From Methylococcales bacterium (GTDB lineage: Bacteria > Pseudomonadota > Gammaproteobacteria > Methylococcales > Methylomonadaceae): a stretch of DNA of 64,000 bases. The notes beneath the pieces are model-generated. The model had not been told where the DNA came from and ran no database searches. It saw nothing but the letters and a program-made list of their open reading frames with translations. Both the position numbers and the translations under genes were made by a program. Where the stretch lies: the NCBI GenBank assembly GCA_023145835.1, contig JAGLDH010000122.1, positions 1 through 64,000 of the forward strand, given 5' to 3'. Below are positions 9,167 to 17,561 of this stretch, piece after piece; the first letter of the stretch is position 1, and every line of letters starts with the position of its first letter.

Positions 9167-9415
9167 ATGCCTGAAGAACTAGCTATACCCTCCTCCGAAT
9201 CCATAACAAAAAAAATTGACAATCGTTCATTAGCACTGGGAGCAGGTCTTGCAGTTGCTTCTATGATTATAGTTCCCGCAATAGCAGTGCGCTTAGGATT
9301 AGGTGCAAGTTTAACGGGAGCGTTACGTATTGCCTTAATGAAAGCCTCCAGCCGAGCAACTTATGGAGAAACAGACGCCTCTGGAGCAGCTTCTTCAGGT
9401 TTCAGTTGTCATTAA
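9167..9415 (+). CDS. Small Ala/Gly-rich membrane protein of the copper island
   Basis: An 82-residue protein with one or two hydrophobic segments (about residues 24-62: LALGAGLAVASMIIVPAIAV, then LGLGASLTGALRIAL) and a C-terminal tail ending in Cys-His. I do not recognise the family for certain; short proteins of this kind are found beside HMA-domain proteins. It is the first gene of a group that continues with the metal-binding knuckle protein and the His-rich membrane protein and ends at the hairpin at 10046-10094. The terminal SGFSCH may bind metal. A role in copper or haem-copper handling is inferred from context only. Confidence 0.6.
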   Translation: MPEELAIPSSESITKKIDNRSLALGAGLAVASMIIVPAIAVRLGLGASLTGALRIALMKASSRATYGETDASGAASSGFSCH

Positions 9416-9491
9416 TATTGAGAGCCCCTCTTATATTTGATAGAATTGCCTATATCCCAAAATTATATATTAAGAATATTGATGAAAAGTA

Positions 9492-9662
9492 ATGAGTGAT
9501 AAAAAAGAAGTTTGTGACCTTTGTGGATTAGCAGTTGAAGTCAATGGGTTTACATTAAAAACTCAAAATGGCGACAAGAAATTCTGTTGCGAAGGTTGTA
9601 AAGGTATTTTTCAAATGTTACATGAAGATCAGGTTCTGTCTGAACCAACAGAAAATTCGTAA
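9492..9662 (+). CDS. Stand-alone metal-binding knuckle protein (ATPase_cat_bd-like)
   Basis: A 56-residue protein. Its whole length is one small metal-binding module: CDLCG at residues 8-12, then FCCEGCKGIFQML. The CxxC ... CCxGC pattern is that of the N-terminal putative metal-binding domain found on CcoI/FixI-type copper P-type ATPases (Pfam PF12156 as I recall it). Here it is made as a separate protein rather than fused to the ATPase. It sits between a small membrane protein and a His-rich membrane protein, about 1.4 kb upstream of a CopA-type ATPase that lacks this domain. A Cu(I) or Zn-binding adaptor is the likely role. Confidence 0.75.
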   Translation: MSDKKEVCDLCGLAVEVNGFTLKTQNGDKKFCCEGCKGIFQMLHEDQVLSEPTENS

Positions 9663-9683
9663 TTAAATCAAAAGAGAAAAACA

Positions 9684-10010
9684 ATGAAACATTCTCACGG
9701 AAGCCATGCAATGAAAGGCATGGGAAAAATGGGGCATAGTCACCAAGCTGGACATGCAATGGGAAAACAGATTGTAAAAGGATCAATGGCTTCAGCTACA
9801 GTTCAATCAGGAGGAAAAATAATGGCAAAACTGACAAAGCACCCAGTATTAATATTTGGTTTAGGTGTTGTAGCAGGCTATGCGGTTTACAAATATAGAA
9901 AAGATATTATTTCTAGCGTTGAAAAAGCAACTGATGCAAGCAAAGACTTTGTGTTACAGCAAAAAGAAAATCTGGAAGATATCGTTTCGGAAACAAAAGA
10001 GGAAGGTTAA
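9684..10010 (+). CDS. His/Met-rich small membrane protein
   Basis: A 108-residue protein with an N-terminal region rich in His and Met (HSHGSHAMKGMGKMGHSHQAGH, split here for clarity at residues 3-24), a transmembrane helix at about 54-70 (VLIFGLGVVAGYAVYKY) and an amphipathic Lys/Glu-rich C-terminal helix of the YtxH-like kind. His/Met clusters bind Cu or other soft metals, so the protein may buffer copper at the membrane. It follows the knuckle protein by 21 bases and precedes a strong hairpin terminator, so it is last in its transcription unit. The family is not recognised with certainty. Confidence 0.65.
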   Translation: MKHSHGSHAMKGMGKMGHSHQAGHAMGKQIVKGSMASATVQSGGKIMAKLTKHPVLIFGLGVVAGYAVYKYRKDIISSVEKATDASKDFVLQQKENLEDIVSETKEEG

Positions 10011-10045
10011 TTTCTCAAGCATAAAGATTTTTTTATGTTACTAAA

Positions 10046-10094
10046 CAAAACGGGCAATAAGCTATATATTTCATATACCTTATTGCCCGTTTTG
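10046..10094 (+). terminator. Strong intrinsic-type hairpin
   Basis: A 16-bp perfect stem (10046-10061 with 10079-10094, containing CGGGCAATAAG and its complement) around a 17-base loop, flanked on the plus side by a short T-rich run. It lies 36 bases after the stop of the His-rich gene and ends that transcription unit; A/T flanks on both sides make it potentially bidirectional. Confidence 0.75.
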
Positions 10095-10235
10095 CTTTTA
10101 GATCAAATTAAAATCACGATATTCTGTCGCCAACAGAGTTCACAATCCGTATTTACATCAAATAGATAAAAATAGTTTTTTCACGGCGGCAATATTGATC
10201 TCAAATAAGCTTTTAACGTTTTTATATTTTTTGTA

Positions 10236-10859
10236 ATGAGTATTCAGAAAAAATTTATTGTTAGACATCGGGATAAAGGCCATGTTCGCTTTGCAATACC
10301 CGATCAATTATGTGATGAACTCGTCGCAAAAACACTCACAACTAGGATTTTAGAATTAGAGGGTGTGTATAGAGTTAATCTTTTCAGAAAACAGAAAAAA
10401 CTATCCATAAAATACAATGAGATAGTTTGTGACTTTAAACAATTGGCAAACCAGATTTTCCAACTTCTTTCTGAGTTAGATCAACAAGGACTACTCATTG
10501 CAACTGTTGTTAACCAGATTAGTTCTGAGACCAAACCCACTTGGAATATTAAATCAAAAATCAAGAACTGGAAAGCTTCTAGATGGGCAACAGAAAAATA
10601 TGATGATGCAAAAGAAACTGTTCAAGCTGCAAAAACACTCACAAAAATAGGATTAAAAGCGCCAAAGTCTATTATAAAAGATCCAGAGAAAGCCATTATT
10701 GATTTTCTTAACGATATATTAGTCTTATTCTTAATAAAATTACACTGGACGAGAATCACTCAAGAATGGATACCACGGCCATGGAAATTTAGATATCAAT
10801 GGATAGCCATTTTTTACCTTTTTTATTTACTAGTTCGCTCTCGAAAACCTAAAGAATAA
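10236..10859 (+). CDS. Degenerate HMA-like domain membrane protein
   Basis: A 207-residue protein. Residues about 5-80 look like a heavy-metal-associated ferredoxin fold without the CxxC metal site: KGHVRFAIPDQL, LELEGVYRVNLFRKQKKLSIKYN and a final amphipathic helix. The middle is basic and helical (KIKNWKASRW). A hydrophobic segment near residues 160-170 and another at about 187-200 (WIAIFYLFYLLV) imply membrane association. The same degenerate module precedes the true HMA domain in the CopA gene downstream and in the small HMA protein at 15288. Metal binding through Cys is not possible here, so it may act as a scaffold or interaction domain in copper trafficking. It has its own gap of 199 bases before copA. 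Confidence 0.6.
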   Translation: MSIQKKFIVRHRDKGHVRFAIPDQLCDELVAKTLTTRILELEGVYRVNLFRKQKKLSIKYNEIVCDFKQLANQIFQLLSELDQQGLLIATVVNQISSETKPTWNIKSKIKNWKASRWATEKYDDAKETVQAAKTLTKIGLKAPKSIIKDPEKAIIDFLNDILVLFLIKLHWTRITQEWIPRPWKFRYQWIAIFYLFYLLVRSRKPKE

Positions 10860-11058
10860 TTGTTTTACTCAATCATTTTATTAACAATGAAATTAGACTA
10901 ATTTGATAACAACCATAGATTAACTATCAATCTTATAGCCCAATATGAATGAAATTAGAAGCATTTATTTCCCTATCTTTTCTTCTAAATTATCTTAATA
11001 CCTCATATTGGACTCACTAACCTTTTCATAGTCGACCTTATTATCATTATCTTAAATC

Positions 11059-13509
11059 ATGGATTCAGAAATAACGAGTTATAAAAACTTTGATCTTGCC
11101 CACCAACTGAAAAGACGTGTTCGCATTATTTCTCCTGTTCTAAAAAAAGATCAGGAACGCTGTTATATTCTAGAAATCCTGCTTAAAAAACGTTCCGAAA
11201 TAAAACGTGTCCGCTCTGTATTCTCAATAGGATCAATAGTTATTGACTTTGATCCAGCTCGTTTACCCAAAAAAAACCTGCTAATCATGCTGGATACAGT
11301 GCTAGACAATATTGCACAAAAAAAGAGCTTACCTAACAAGAAAAAGAAAAAACAATTTTCAGGAAAAGCCCAAGAAGTTGATTTAGCAATTCAAGGCATG
11401 ACATGTGCATCATGCGCCTTGCTTATTGAAATGGTACTTAATAAAGATCCCAACATTAAATCAGCTAATGTTAATTTTGCAACAGAGACAGTGACTGTTC
11501 ATGGCAAACTTAACAAAGAACAAATTAGTGACAAAATGGAGTCTTTAGGATATAGCTCTATGTCTATGGACACCCTATCGCAACGGAAAAATGTTATTCT
11601 GAAAGAACAACAAAGAGTAGACAGCGCCAAACGTCTTTTTGTGTGGTCAGGATTACTTAGTACTCCTGTTCTTATCCTTGCCATGTCAATGAACAAAAGC
11701 AGATGGTCTCACGGGGTTCAATTTATTCTAGCCACACCTGTCGTCTTTGGTGCCGGTAAACAATTTTTCATAAAGGCTTGGCGGCTCGCAAAACAAAAAA
11801 CAGCTAACATGGATACATTAATTGCTCTTGGTGTTGGTTCAGCTTATGGCTACAGTTTACCGGGGTTATTAAGACGACAAGGGCATTTATATTTTGAAGC
11901 TGCAGCTGCCATTATTACTTTTGTATTATTAGGCCGCTATCTTGAAGAAAGGGCTCGAGGAAAGGCAGGAGAAGCTATTCGTCAATTAGTTGATTTGCAA
12001 CCGCAAACAGCAACATTACTTAAAGGCAAACAAGAAATAATAATTGATGTTGATGAAATCTCTCTAAGAGATATTTTACTTGTCCGGCCAGGAGAAAAGA
12101 TCCCTACTGATGGCGATGTCGTTTTTGGTCTTTCAACTGTTGATGAAGCAATGGTGACAGGTGAAAGCATGCCCGTTGTCAAAGAAATAGGCCATAAAGT
12201 TATTGGTGGCTGTGTTAATGGAACAGGCGTTTTACATATCAAAGCAACTGCTATAGGCATGGATACGGTATTAGCGGGTATTGTTCATATGGTTGATCAA
12301 GCTCAGGCCACAAAATTACCTATTCAAAAACAAGTGGATAAAATATCAGCTGTTTTTGTTCCTGCGGTGATGGGAATTTCTGGATTAACTTTTGCTAGCT
12401 GGATGATTATCGGCGCTCCATTTTCCATCGCCTTTGGAAGTGCTGTCACTGTATTATTAATTGCCTGCCCTTGCGCTCTTGGTCTAGCAACACCTGCCGC
12501 TATCATGGTTGGCACAGGACAAGCCGCTAAAAAAGGTGTTTATATTCGTAATGGAGAAAGCTTGGAGGTCGCAACAAAATTAAATGCAATTGTATTTGAT
12601 AAAACCGGCACTATTACTGAAGGAAAACCTAAAGTTACTGATTTTTTTAAACTATCCCGTCTTGGAAAAAATAAAATCATCACTTTAGCTGCATCAGCAG
12701 AAAACAACTCAGAGCACTTTCTAGCAAAAGCTATAGTTGACTATGCTAAAGAACAATCAGCAGACCTACTGGAATGCACACATTTTAACAGCAAAACAGG
12801 CTTTGGGATCGAAGCTGAAGTAGAGGGTAAAAAGCTATTACTCGGAAATAAGTCCTGGATGGACAATCAAAAAATAAATATTGATAAGCTAATAGATAAG
12901 GCAAGTTTTTTTTCAGAACAAGGCAAAACACCTGTTTTTATGGCTATTAATAACAAAGAAACCGCTGTTTTTGGCATTGCTGATAAACCAAGAAAAGAAG
13001 CTTCAGACGCTATTTCTCGATTACATAAATTAGGTATTCAAACGTTAATGGTTACGGGTGATACAGAAAAAACAGCCCATTATATTGCCTCTAAAGTTGG
13101 CATTAAACAAGTCGTTGCCAGTGCAAAACCAGAGAAAAAACTTGCTATTATCAGAGAATTACAAGAACAAGGAAAACAAGTGGGAATGATTGGTGATGGT
13201 ATTAATGATGCCCCTGCCCTAGCAGCAGCAGATGTTGGCTTTGCAATAGGAAGTGGAACAGATGTGGCTATAGAATCAGCTGATTTAACCTTGGTACAAG
13301 GTGATATTTCAAAAGTCACAGAAACAATAGAATTAAGTACTGATACAATTAATATAATAAAGCAAAACCTATTTTGGGCATTCGGCTATAACACTGTTGC
13401 AATTCCAGTAGCAGCATTAGGTAAACTTAACCCAATGATAGCATCAGCAGCAATGGCACTCAGCTCAGTCTCTGTCATTGTTAACTCTTTAAGACTTAAT
13501 AAAAAGTAA
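11059..13509 (+). CDS. copA: Cu(I)-exporting P1B-type ATPase with an extra degenerate HMA domain
   Basis: Inner-membrane pump that exports Cu(I) from the cytoplasm at the cost of ATP. The 816-aa product has, in order, a degenerate HMA-like domain (about 12-86, no CxxC), a true HMA domain with MTCASC (Cys 116 and 119), eight predicted helices, the actuator TGES (367-370), the CPC metal-channel motif (470-472), the phosphorylation site DKTGT (514-518) and the hinge GDGINDAP (from 712). The helix 7/8 signatures YNTVAIP and MALSSVSVIVNSLRL identify the Cu(I) subgroup. The nucleotide-binding SEHPL motif reads SEHFL here, a Pro-to-Phe change in a usually invariant position. The next gene begins 10 bases after the stop with an AAGGA ribosome site overlapping the end. 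Confidence 0.93.
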   Translation: MDSEITSYKNFDLAHQLKRRVRIISPVLKKDQERCYILEILLKKRSEIKRVRSVFSIGSIVIDFDPARLPKKNLLIMLDTVLDNIAQKKSLPNKKKKKQFSGKAQEVDLAIQGMTCASCALLIEMVLNKDPNIKSANVNFATETVTVHGKLNKEQISDKMESLGYSSMSMDTLSQRKNVILKEQQRVDSAKRLFVWSGLLSTPVLILAMSMNKSRWSHGVQFILATPVVFGAGKQFFIKAWRLAKQKTANMDTLIALGVGSAYGYSLPGLLRRQGHLYFEAAAAIITFVLLGRYLEERARGKAGEAIRQLVDLQPQTATLLKGKQEIIIDVDEISLRDILLVRPGEKIPTDGDVVFGLSTVDEAMVTGESMPVVKEIGHKVIGGCVNGTGVLHIKATAIGMDTVLAGIVHMVDQAQATKLPIQKQVDKISAVFVPAVMGISGLTFASWMIIGAPFSIAFGSAVTVLLIACPCALGLATPAAIMVGTGQAAKKGVYIRNGESLEVATKLNAIVFDKTGTITEGKPKVTDFFKLSRLGKNKIITLAASAENNSEHFLAKAIVDYAKEQSADLLECTHFNSKTGFGIEAEVEGKKLLLGNKSWMDNQKINIDKLIDKASFFSEQGKTPVFMAINNKETAVFGIADKPRKEASDAISRLHKLGIQTLMVTGDTEKTAHYIASKVGIKQVVASAKPEKKLAIIRELQEQGKQVGMIGDGINDAPALAAADVGFAIGSGTDVAIESADLTLVQGDISKVTETIELSTDTINIIKQNLFWAFGYNTVAIPVAALGKLNPMIASAAMALSSVSVIVNSLRLNKK

Positions 13510-13519
13510 GGATTCCCAA

Positions 13520-14341
13520 ATGGATCATTCAATGCATGGTATGCATGAAATGGCAGCTGCCACAGGATTTGACTACACACTCGCATTTATTGCTGGTTTT
13601 CTTGGGAGCGGGCATTGTTTAGGAATGTGTGGCGCCTTAGTTTCAGGTTATTTTATTAATTCAGGTAAAAACAAGTCCTATCTGCCTTACTTTGCTTACC
13701 AATTTGTACGAATTCTAGTTTATGTTGCCATAGGCCTGTTAGCGGCTTCTTTAGGTGTGGTAATGGTTTCTAGCGGCATGCTAGGGAAATTACAAAGCAT
13801 CTTGCAAATGATAATTGGAAGTATAGTAATTATACTTGCCCTAGGTATTTTAGGCTTAGTTCCATGGCAAGGTTCAGTAAAACTTCTACCAATGAACCTG
13901 TTGCGTAAAGGCTATACTAGTGCTCGAACAAAAGGTCCAGTTGTTGGCGCAATGATTGCTGGCTTTATGAATGGCTTAATGCCCTGCCCTTTAACCTTTG
14001 CTATGTATGTTGAAGCAACTTCTGCAACAACCATACTGGAAGGCGGAACCTTATTATTAGCCTTTGGTGCAGGAACGTTACCAACTATGTTATTTATTAG
14101 TTTTGCTTTTGCTAAGATGGGAGCAAATATTCGCGGTCTTATGCTAAAATCAGCCGCAATCATAATGATCTTTATGGGATTAAACACTATCTACAAAGGA
14201 TTGACTTTTTATGTAGAAGAAGATTTCAAACATCGCACATTTTTACACTTTCTAAAAGAAAAAATAGACGATGGCGCTTTATTGATGAATGAAATGATTG
14301 AATATATCAATATAATGATGAGTAATATTCAAGGTATGTAA
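13520..14341 (+). CDS. SafE/DsbD-type membrane protein of the copper operon
   Basis: A 273-residue inner-membrane protein with six or seven helices. The second segment carries GSGHCLGMCG (near residues 29-38), and a later helix NGLMPCPLTF; this pairing is the signature of the sulfite exporter TauE/SafE-like family with a DsbD transmembrane region (COG2836 as I recall), members of which accompany CcoI/CopA ATPases. The N terminus is Met/His-rich (MDHSMHGMHEM), suggesting metal contact. Its start has an AAGGA Shine-Dalgarno inside the copA stop region and its stop overlaps the next start (TAATG). Likely role: copper delivery or thiol chemistry at the membrane for cytochrome oxidase assembly; the precise substrate is not shown. 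Confidence 0.8.
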   Translation: MDHSMHGMHEMAAATGFDYTLAFIAGFLGSGHCLGMCGALVSGYFINSGKNKSYLPYFAYQFVRILVYVAIGLLAASLGVVMVSSGMLGKLQSILQMIIGSIVIILALGILGLVPWQGSVKLLPMNLLRKGYTSARTKGPVVGAMIAGFMNGLMPCPLTFAMYVEATSATTILEGGTLLLAFGAGTLPTMLFISFAFAKMGANIRGLMLKSAAIIMIFMGLNTIYKGLTFYVEEDFKHRTFLHFLKEKIDDGALLMNEMIEYINIMMSNIQGM

Positions 14342-15192
14342 TGCAAAAGGCTGATTTAGCTGCACTAGCAAATGCAGTACAACAACTAGAGTCTTCTAAT
14401 TTGGCAACATCTCTCAGCCACATGATAGGTATGCCAATTGAAAAAGCAATGGCTGCATTGCCTGGCCATTGGTCAAATATTGTTTCTCGAATGACTCGAA
14501 TAGCATTAGAAAAAGCACTAGACACTGCTCTTTATTCACTAAATGAAAAACCACTAAAACCTAAAAACAAAATCCATACATTACTCGTAGGTGTTAGTGG
14601 TGCAGTTGGCGGCACATTTGGCATTACAGCACTTGCTATTGAACTACCCTTTTCAGCAACCATTATGCTCCGTTCTATTGCAGATATAGCACGAAATTTT
14701 GGAGAAGACTTAAATGAACTTGAGAGTAAAATGGCTTGTTTAACAGTTTTTGCATTGAGCGGAGGCAAAACTACTACACCTTCTAAATCATCTGAAGCAG
14801 CAGACACCAGCTATTATGCTGTACGTTCATTCTTAACTAAAGCATTAGGGGATACAACAAATCATATTGCAGTACATGGCCTATCTAAAGAGTCTGCACC
14901 TGTTATGATTAAATTTGTCAATGCAGTTTCAGCACGATTCTCAGTCCCAGTTTCTGAAAAAATAGCAGCTCAATCATTACCTATTGTTGGTGCTGTAAGT
15001 GGAGCCTCTGTTAATTATTTATTTATAAAACATTATCAAAAAATGGCAAAAGCTCATTTTTTGATTCGCTCGCTAGAAAGAAAATACGGAAGTAAAATCG
15101 TGAAAAAAAAGTATAAGAATATTATTAAATACAACCATAAACAAAAGAGTAATAAATGGAACTCTTTAGAACACAATAATACAACAGCCTAA
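14341..15192 (+). CDS. EcsC family protein
   Basis: A 283-residue protein. The central part (about 75-200) has the EcsC-family pattern: Gly-rich VGVSGAVGGTFGITALAIELPFSAT segments, then RSIADIARNFGEDL and a long helical region. It has hydrophobic stretches but no clear signal peptide; EcsC proteins are membrane-associated and of unknown biochemical role. The tail is Lys/Asn-rich and probably disordered. The start codon overlaps the stop of the SafE-like gene by one base, so translation is coupled and the protein belongs functionally to the copper operon. EcsC proteins have no established metal role, so this association is notable. Confidence 0.75.
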   Translation: MQKADLAALANAVQQLESSNLATSLSHMIGMPIEKAMAALPGHWSNIVSRMTRIALEKALDTALYSLNEKPLKPKNKIHTLLVGVSGAVGGTFGITALAIELPFSATIMLRSIADIARNFGEDLNELESKMACLTVFALSGGKTTTPSKSSEAADTSYYAVRSFLTKALGDTTNHIAVHGLSKESAPVMIKFVNAVSARFSVPVSEKIAAQSLPIVGAVSGASVNYLFIKHYQKMAKAHFLIRSLERKYGSKIVKKKYKNIIKYNHKQKSNKWNSLEHNNTTA

Positions 15193-15287
15193 CTTGACCA
15201 TGATTAAAACACTATCTTATTTACTAACTTTTAGATAATTGCTTTATCCCTTTGAACCAAACTAGAACAAGTTCCATAGATAAATAT

Positions 15288-15809
15288 ATGTCACAAAATC
15301 AATCTCTTAATAAATTTACGATAACCCAGCAATCTGATCAACAGTTACAAATTATTGCGCCTAATTTATTTAGTAATAAAGAACGAATCAATATTTTTCA
15401 GACTTTACTATTGATGCAAGAAGCCATTGAAGATGTAAAAATAGACCCGAAAACAAACGCTGTATCTATTGACTACAACTCAAGCCTACTTCCGAAAGAA
15501 AACTTAACAAATCTATTAAGTACCGTATTAAAAAACTTTGATCAAAAACCATTGCAAAGTAAAGAAAAAAAACAGACAAAATCAGGCAATACAGAACAGA
15601 CAATTTCATTTAAAGTAAAAGGAATGAGTTGTAATTCATGCGCTTTGTTTTTAGAATTGGTTCTATCTAGAAACTCAGATGTTAAGCATGCAAACATCAA
15701 CTACGAATCTACACTAGGAACTGTCAAAAGTTGCTTAAATAAAGAAGATATTTTTCATATTATTGAAAAAAATGGCTATCAGGTAGACTCTATTGACGTA
15801 ATTTCTTAA
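15288..15809 (+). CDS. Small HMA-domain protein duplicated from the CopA N terminus
   Basis: A cytoplasmic protein of 173 aa from ATG 15288 (a TTG at 15252 would add 12 residues; neither has a clear ribosome site). It has the same two-domain order as the first 175 residues of CopA in this operon: a degenerate HMA-like domain (IIAPNLFSNKERINIF ... LLPKENLTNLLSTVL) and then a true HMA domain with MSCNSCALFLELVL against CopA's MTCASCALLIEMVL. The linker is Lys-rich in both. It is best explained as a duplicated and freed CopA N terminus, serving as a Cu(I) chaperone that docks on the ATPase. It lies 95 bases after the EcsC gene. Confidence 0.75.
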   Translation: MSQNQSLNKFTITQQSDQQLQIIAPNLFSNKERINIFQTLLLMQEAIEDVKIDPKTNAVSIDYNSSLLPKENLTNLLSTVLKNFDQKPLQSKEKKQTKSGNTEQTISFKVKGMSCNSCALFLELVLSRNSDVKHANINYESTLGTVKSCLNKEDIFHIIEKNGYQVDSIDVIS

Positions 15810-15848
15810 CAGCACAAATATCCCTAGAGAAAAGTAGAAGAGCCCTTA

Positions 15849-16052
15849 ATGACTGATAACCGTATAACAGAGTTAGAAATTAAAATAGCCTATCAGGAAG
15901 ATTTATTACAATCCCTAAACACCATTGTAAGTAATCAACAATTACAAATAGGTCGTTTAGAAGAAACATGTAAATTTCTTAATGAACGTATAAATAATGA
16001 AAGAACACAAGAGGGAATTAATCAGGGCATTGAAAAACCTCCACATTTTTAA
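15849..16052 (+). CDS. slyX: SlyX family protein
   Basis: A 67-residue coiled-coil protein. RITELEIKIAYQEDLLQSLN, then the heptad pattern up to ERI, and a tail ending IEKPPHF match the SlyX family (E. coli SlyX is 72 aa, ending in a similar PPHY). The function is unknown; the gene was named for proximity to slyD. It starts 39 bases after the small HMA gene, and could be read with it or from its own promoter. Confidence 0.88.
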   Translation: MTDNRITELEIKIAYQEDLLQSLNTIVSNQQLQIGRLEETCKFLNERINNERTQEGINQGIEKPPHF

Positions 16053-16148
16053 TTACCCAAATATTTTTAGTTTACAATTGACAAACACTAGTCTAGTGTT
16101 GCCTATATAGCACATAAAATCTACTTATAAAGTAAAGCGGTGAAAATA

Positions 16149-16538
16149 ATGGAAACTATTCTAATATCAGGTAGAACTTACGATGAAGCTACCATAATTA
16201 AAGAAAACGAAGAATATGTTCGACTAGAAGCCGTAGATCTATGCTTTGCATTAAGTAAACTAGTCCACGATAACTCTTCGCTAGTCAGAACTGCCGTCGC
16301 AAGAAAAAAAGTAGGTCATGAAATATTAGTTAGTGATGAATGCTGGCGTGTACGTGCTACCGTAGCTAAATATACTGACGATATAGAAATTTTAGATAAA
16401 CTAATAGATGATGAAAAAGATTTTATTAGGTTTATAATCGTCAAACGAGGATACAACTTAGAGTCTTACCTTAATGATGTAGACGAAGAAATTGCATCAA
16501 CAGCAAGATACCTAATTCAACAAAAAGAAGTTGCTTAA
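16149..16538 (+). CDS. Hypothetical protein with HEAT-like repeats
   Basis: A 129-residue acidic protein. I place the start at the ATG 16149, which has a GGTGA ribosome site six bases upstream; a GTG at 16140 would add three residues. Short helical pairs recur, for example SSLVRTAVARKKV, CWRVRATVAKYTDDIEILDKLIDD and FIRFIIVKRGYNLESYL. This pattern (VRATVAK.. then ..IL.KLIDDE) is like the leucine-rich repeat variant / HEAT proteins that mediate protein contacts. No catalytic motif or membrane segment is visible. It stands alone before tRNA-Phe and I do not recognise a named family. Confidence 0.6.
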   Translation: METILISGRTYDEATIIKENEEYVRLEAVDLCFALSKLVHDNSSLVRTAVARKKVGHEILVSDECWRVRATVAKYTDDIEILDKLIDDEKDFIRFIIVKRGYNLESYLNDVDEEIASTARYLIQQKEVA

Positions 16539-16669
16539 CGCATCTAAACCAAATCAATACCGCATTGCTTTTCTCTATTTAATTCAGTTAACTTGGTTTT
16601 TTTAGAAGAATGCTCGTAACTATCTTATTCAATTCTTTAAAATTGAAATCTAAAGGCAGCATTTTTTAC

Positions 16670-16698
16670 TTGACTAAAACTCCATAATTTAGTCTAAT
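16670..16698 (+). promoter_or_regulatory. Promoter of tRNA-Phe
   Basis: TTGACT (16670-16675), 17 bases, TCTAAT (16693-16698). Start of transcription would fall about 10 bases before the mature tRNA end at 16716, an ordinary short leader. Close to the sigma70 consensus with ideal spacing. Confidence 0.65.
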
Positions 16699-16715
16699 AG
16701 TTGGCTTGGTGCCGT

Positions 16716-16791
<76 letters not shown>

Positions 16792-16998
16792 TTCCTTAAT
16801 GCCTTCGCCGTTTCTACTTCTACTCAAAATTAATACTAAAAACTATAGCAACGATATCGTATACCTTAGTAATACGTCTATTCTAGTAATTATTTCTCAC
16901 TAATTTCTACTTTTTTTAAGATTAAACCATTAATTTTCCCCTAATCCTGATTAGAACATGTAAAATCATTAGATTTACATTTTCTAAGTGGGTATAAA

Positions 16999-17556
16999 GT
17001 GAGTTTTCGAGGTACTACAATACTTTCAGTTCGCCGTAACGGTAAAGTTGTTATCGGTGGCGATGGTCAAGTTTCTTTAGGTAACACAGTAATGAAAGGC
17101 AATGCACGAAAAGTGCGCCGTTTATATCACGACAAGGTCATTGCGGGGTTTGCTGGTGCGACTGCCGATGCATTCACCCTATTTGAACATTTTGAAGGCA
17201 AACTAGAAAAACATCGAGGGAACTTAACTCGCGCTGCAGTAGAAATGGCAAAAGATTGGCGTACAGACCGAGCGTTAAGAAAGCTAGAAGCATTACTAAC
17301 TATTGCAGATTCAAAAACTTCTTTGATTTTATCAGGAACGGGTGATGTGATTGAACCTGAGTATGATCTAATGGCTATAGGTTCAGGAGGTTCATTCGCA
17401 CAATCTTCAGCTAGAGCATTACTGGAAAATACAAATTTAAGTGCACGTGAAATTGTTGAAAAATCTTTACATATTGCTGCAGACATTTGTATTTATACCA
17501 ACCATAATCTTCGCATTGAAGAATTAGATGCTGAAGTAACCAGTAACAAAGAGTAA
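16999..17556 (+). CDS. hslV: ATP-dependent protease subunit HslV
   Basis: Threonine peptidase of the HslVU (ClpQY) complex, a cytoplasmic chambered protease. The 185-aa product has [47 protein letters not shown] and AIGSGG, all diagnostic. The GTG start at 16999 gives a five-residue leader (MSFRG) before the catalytic Thr-Thr pair, whereas E. coli HslV begins directly with MTTI; the leader must be removed to expose the N-terminal Thr, as is seen in HslV of several other bacteria. Followed after 5 bases by hslU. No clear heat-shock promoter is certain in the 207 bases between the tRNA and this gene. Confidence 0.97.
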   Translation: MSFRGTTILSVRRNGKVVIGGDGQVSLGNTVMKGNARKVRRLYHDKVIAGFAGATADAFTLFEHFEGKLEKHRGNLTRAAVEMAKDWRTDRALRKLEALLTIADSKTSLILSGTGDVIEPEYDLMAIGSGGSFAQSSARALLENTNLSAREIVEKSLHIAADICIYTNHNLRIEELDAEVTSNKE

Positions 17557-17561
17557 ATAGA

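Noticed and set aside
16792-16998. Sigma32-type promoter for hslVU, from CCCCTAAT at 16938-16945.
   Set aside because: The -35 place has no good CTTGAA at the required distance (TTTAAG is about 17 bases away), so the match is not better than chance.
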